This document shows, in pieces, positions 14,492 through 16,822 of a DNA stretch of 16,822 nucleotides. Each line of letters begins with the position of its first letter. Within the stretch, counting starts at the first letter, position 1. The DNA lies in contig JAITWN010000150.1 of assembly GCA_031285245.1 (NCBI GenBank), positions 1 through 16,822 of the forward strand, in the 5' to 3' direction. Under the pieces are notes generated by a model that was given only the letters and a program-made list of their open reading frames with translations, was not told the DNA's origin and ran no database searches. A program made the translations under genes and the position numbers. The stretch comes from Chromatiales bacterium. GTDB taxonomy: Bacteria > Pseudomonadota > Gammaproteobacteria > SZUA-140.

Positions 14492-15766
14492 ATGCATGAT
14501 CAGCGCCCATCAATGAGCGATCAGCGCGCGATACAGCGACTGCGCGCCATCATCACCGCCCTTTGCCTCGCGCTCTTCTCCAGCGCATCAGCGGCAGCAG
14601 ATGCGCCTGCGGAAAAATCCGCTGCACCTGATCGCGCGGCGATGTGGGCCAGTATGCTTGCCAAGCAACGCACGCTCGCCGTATCGGCTGCGTTCGATGC
14701 GCACGGCATCTTGTGGCGCGTGCACGTCGATGGCGGGCGCGTAGTGGTCGATCGGTCGAATGATGCCGGCGCGAGCTTTTCTGCCCCGGTCGCTGTCAGC
14801 AATGAAGATGAAGTCATCGGCACCGAAGGCGACAGTCGGCCCAAAATCGCGCTTGCTGGCGCTGACACGATCTACATCAGCTACACGCAGCTACGCGAGA
14901 AACCTTTTTCCGGGGACATCCGCTTCAGCCGTTCGATCGATGGTGGTCGCAACTTTTCCGCGCCGATCACCATCAATGACGACCGTAATATCATCAGTCA
15001 TCGCTTCGATGCGCTGCTCGTTGGCGCGCATGATGAAGTCTATCTGGCCTGGCTCGATCGACGTGATGAACAAGCCGCGCGCGAGCAAGACCAACCATAC
15101 GCAGGCGCAGCTATTTATTACGCCATCTCCACTGATCGCGGCGCGCACTTCGCAGATAACGTAAAGCTCGCCGACCATAGCTGCGAGTGCTGCCGCATCG
15201 CGCTCGCACTCGCGCCCGATGGCGTGCCGCGCGCTTTCTGGCGTCACGTCTTTGCCAACAACGAGCGCGACCATGCGCTCGCCCCGCTCGCAGCGCCCGC
15301 CGAAGTGCGGCGCATCACGCATGATGAGTGGCGCATCGAAGCCTGCCCGCATCACGGCCCTGCGCTTGCGATCAATGCGCAAGGCACTTATCACTTCGCC
15401 TGGTTTGATAACGGCCCGCAAGCGCGCGGTCTATTTCTGGCGCAGTCGAGCGATGGTGGCAAAACAGTCTCACCGCCAATGGCGCTCGGCGATCCCACGG
15501 CAAAGCCCTCGAACCCCGCTCTGCTCGTGCATCGCGATACGCTCTACGCAGCGTGGAAAGAATTCGATGGCGAGACTTCGCCGATACGCGCGATACGCTC
15601 AGAAGATGGCGGTCGCACTTGGTTCGAACCGGTGACACTCGCGCGCACTGCGGATGCTTCCGATCATCCGCAGCTCATCGCCCACGGCGAACAGGCTTTT
15701 CTGTCGTGGAATACTGCGAATGAAGGCTATCGGCTGATCCCGCTCGACTCGGTGTTCAAGCCATGA
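14492..15766 (+). CDS. Exported Asp-box beta-propeller with CECC and CPHH motifs
   Basis: A 424-residue protein, signal peptide ending near ASA/AA (about residue 36). It carries five Asp-boxes (SxDxGxxF/W): SNDAGASF, SIDGGRNF, STDRGAHF, SSDGGKTV and SEDGGRTW, which mark blades of a sialidase-type beta-propeller; automatic annotation would call it exo-alpha-sialidase. I see no FRIP/YRIP motif, so sialidase activity is doubtful. Two unusual clusters stand out: C231-E-C-C234 in DHSCECCRIALA and C285-P-H-H in IEACPHHGPALA, both placed on blade strands and both typical of metal or redox sites. It begins 26 bases after the receptor stop and overlaps the TlpA-like gene by four bases (ATGA, 15763-15766). 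ATG 14492 is chosen, with TGAGG nine bases upstream; an upstream TTG at 14459 overlaps the receptor gene. Likely periplasmic partner of the receptor. Confidence 0.88.
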   Translation: MHDQRPSMSDQRAIQRLRAIITALCLALFSSASAAADAPAEKSAAPDRAAMWASMLAKQRTLAVSAAFDAHGILWRVHVDGGRVVVDRSNDAGASFSAPVAVSNEDEVIGTEGDSRPKIALAGADTIYISYTQLREKPFSGDIRFSRSIDGGRNFSAPITINDDRNIISHRFDALLVGAHDEVYLAWLDRRDEQAAREQDQPYAGAAIYYAISTDRGAHFADNVKLADHSCECCRIALALAPDGVPRAFWRHVFANNERDHALAPLAAPAEVRRITHDEWRIEACPHHGPALAINAQGTYHFAWFDNGPQARGLFLAQSSDGGKTVSPPMALGDPTAKPSNPALLVHRDTLYAAWKEFDGETSPIRAIRSEDGGRTWFEPVTLARTADASDHPQLIAHGEQAFLSWNTANEGYRLIPLDSVFKP

Positions 15767-16302
15767 AGCGCTTGGCTCCTCTCAGCCTCACGCTCGCACT
15801 GCTAACGAGCATTCCGCTCTCGGCTTCGTCGGCGCAAGAACCGCTGCCTTTCGTCAAAGGCAGTCAGACAGCCATCGTCAGCGCTCACGCCGGCTCACCC
15901 TTCGTGCTGGCGCTGTGGTCGCTCGACTGCCTTTATTGCCGGCACGATCTCGCCATGCTCGGCCGCCTCAAGGCCGAGCATCCGCAGTTGCAGGTGGTGC
16001 TGGTCGCAACGGACACATCCGCGCGACGCGCGGAGATCGCACCGCGACTCGATGCGCTAGCCCTAGGCATGGAAGAAAGCTGGATCTTCGCCGACGCTTT
16101 TGCTGAGCGTCTCAATCACGAGATTGATCCACAGTGGTTCGGCGAACTGCCACGCACTTATTTCTATGGCCGAGACGGCGGCAGAATCAGTGTCAGCGGC
16201 AGCCTAGATGAAGCGGCGATTGAAGACTGGATCAAGGAAACTTACGGCGAGGCGCATGAGGAAGAGCAGGATGCGTCTGGAAATTCAGGGAAAAACCATT
16301 AA
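15763..16302 (+). CDS. Periplasmic TlpA-like thioredoxin-fold protein
   Basis: A 179-residue protein with a signal peptide (cleavage near SSA/QE, about residue 24). The thioredoxin fold is seen in PFVLALWSLDCLYCRHDLAM, with the redox pair Cys56-Leu-Tyr-Cys59, then LKAEHPQLQVVLVATD, and the cis-proline loop GELPRTYFYGRDG (Pro130). TlpA/ResA-type proteins reduce specific periplasmic partners such as apocytochrome c or copper proteins. The C-terminal tail is rich in Glu and His (EAHEEEQDASGNSGKNH) and might bind metal. It is translationally coupled to the propeller gene by the ATGA overlap, so the propeller's cysteines are an obvious candidate substrate; that is inference. Its stop overlaps the stop of the convergent DUF3108-like gene. 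Confidence 0.9.
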   Translation: MKRLAPLSLTLALLTSIPLSASSAQEPLPFVKGSQTAIVSAHAGSPFVLALWSLDCLYCRHDLAMLGRLKAEHPQLQVVLVATDTSARRAEIAPRLDALALGMEESWIFADAFAERLNHEIDPQWFGELPRTYFYGRDGGRISVSGSLDEAAIEDWIKETYGEAHEEEQDASGNSGKNH

Positions 16303-16822
16303 GGCGGCGGCGCGGCTTCCGGCGCGCCGCTCGTTTCCACCTTAGTCATGTTCATGTAGAACGCGCCGAGATCATCATCGACGTGTTTGACGCGCACCGG
16401 CAGGTAGGAAAGCGCAGGAGCGAGCCAGAAAGTGGGGCGATCGCTGCCTTCGAAATCATCGACCGTCTTGACTGCATCGATGTCCATTTTCATGACATCT
16501 TCCGCCTCCTCATCGATCCGCGCCTGCCCCGCCAGCTCCACCTTGATGGCATCGTAGACTCCGACCGGAGTATCCACGCGCTCATGGCCTTTCACTTCGA
16601 AGCGATAGACGCGTAGGCGACGACCATCCGCCATCAGATATTGCATGGTCTCGCGCCCCGCGCGCAGATCTTGCGCGATCGCGAGCTGCATGGAGATGCG
16701 ATCAAGGGTTTCAGAAGAAACCTGTCGCTGCGTCGTTTCGCCCTTGGTGGAATGCTGCGTCAGCATCACCTCGCCCTGCTCGCGCGTGAAGCTCATGCTG
16801 CTCTCGCGGGCGCGACGCCCGG
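16299..16822 (-). CDS. DUF3108-like protein (5' end outside the window)
   Basis: The frame is open from the right edge of the window to a TAA at 16299-16301, giving at least 173 residues without an N-terminus; a Met at 16796 is internal and has no ribosome binding site. The sequence resembles the C-terminal half of DUF3108 proteins, exported beta-rich proteins of unknown function in proteobacteria: ETMQYLMADGRRLRVYRFEV, then TPVGVYDAIKVEL, and TFWLAPALSYLPVRVKHVDD before a Pro/Ala-rich end (EAAPPP). A full gene would normally have a signal peptide upstream. It meets the TlpA-like gene tail-to-tail with a 4-base overlap, so it belongs to a different transcription unit. The family call rests on pattern recall. 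Confidence 0.7.
   Translation of the reverse strand, partial: GRRARESSMSFTREQGEVMLTQHSTKGETTQRQVSSETLDRISMQLAIAQDLRAGRETMQYLMADGRRLRVYRFEVKGHERVDTPVGVYDAIKVELAGQARIDEEAEDVMKMDIDAVKTVDDFEGSDRPTFWLAPALSYLPVRVKHVDDDLGAFYMNMTKVETSGAPEAAPPP

Noticed and set aside
14492..15766. Calling the Asp-box protein a true sialidase
   Set aside because: Asp-boxes occur in many propellers; no FRIP/YRIP motif is seen and the context is a TonB receptor and a thioredoxin rather than sialic-acid catabolism.

Overview
The window looks like ordinary chromosomal DNA of a moderately GC-rich gammaproteobacterium. Evidence is the guaB-guaA operon divergent from xseA (a typical gammaproteobacterial layout), an E. coli-like OsmC, a proteobacterial ImuA-type protein and a TonB-dependent receptor. 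The GC-rich codon use and the xseA-M23 peptidase pairing suggest a Xanthomonadales/Nevskiales-like lineage, but that is inference. I found no rRNA, tRNA, CRISPR array, insertion sequence or prophage.

Region 1 (1-2469): the tail of an unidentified + strand gene is followed at once by an exported HExxH metallopeptidase-like protein. Convergent to it is osmC (- strand). Between osmC and guaA lies an unannotated remnant, the C-terminal piece of a NodT/OprM-type efflux outer-membrane protein.

Region 2 (2470-5644): guaB-guaA, the two-step branch from IMP to GMP, reads leftward from a recognisable sigma70-type promoter. Both proteins need start correction: guaA most likely starts at a TTG and guaB at an internal ATG. 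The last third of guaA has a different codon habit from the rest of the gene.

Region 3 (5704-8509): a tight + strand run of xseA (exonuclease VII large subunit), an exported M23 LytM-type peptidase and an exported SRPBCC-fold protein, joined by a 4-base overlap and a 5-base gap.

Region 4 (8510-10114): about 400 bp without a supported gene, then an orphan imuA-like gene (no imuB or dnaE2 next to it) and a small Arc-type ribbon-helix-helix regulator with palindromes just upstream.

Region 5 (10115-12169): a DHA2-type 14-helix drug exporter overlapping its downstream marR-family regulator, both on the - strand, with an inverted repeat at the start of the exporter gene that is a plausible MarR operator.

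Region 6 (12170-16822): a divergent three-gene operon encoding a TonB-dependent receptor, an exported five-Asp-box beta-propeller with a CECC cluster and a CPHH motif, and a periplasmic TlpA-like thioredoxin with a CLYC active site. It ends tail-to-tail, stop codon on stop codon, with a DUF3108-like gene that runs off the window. This operon is the best candidate for an under-described system: an outer-membrane importer with a Cys/His-rich, possibly metal-binding, periplasmic partner and its own thiol redox protein.
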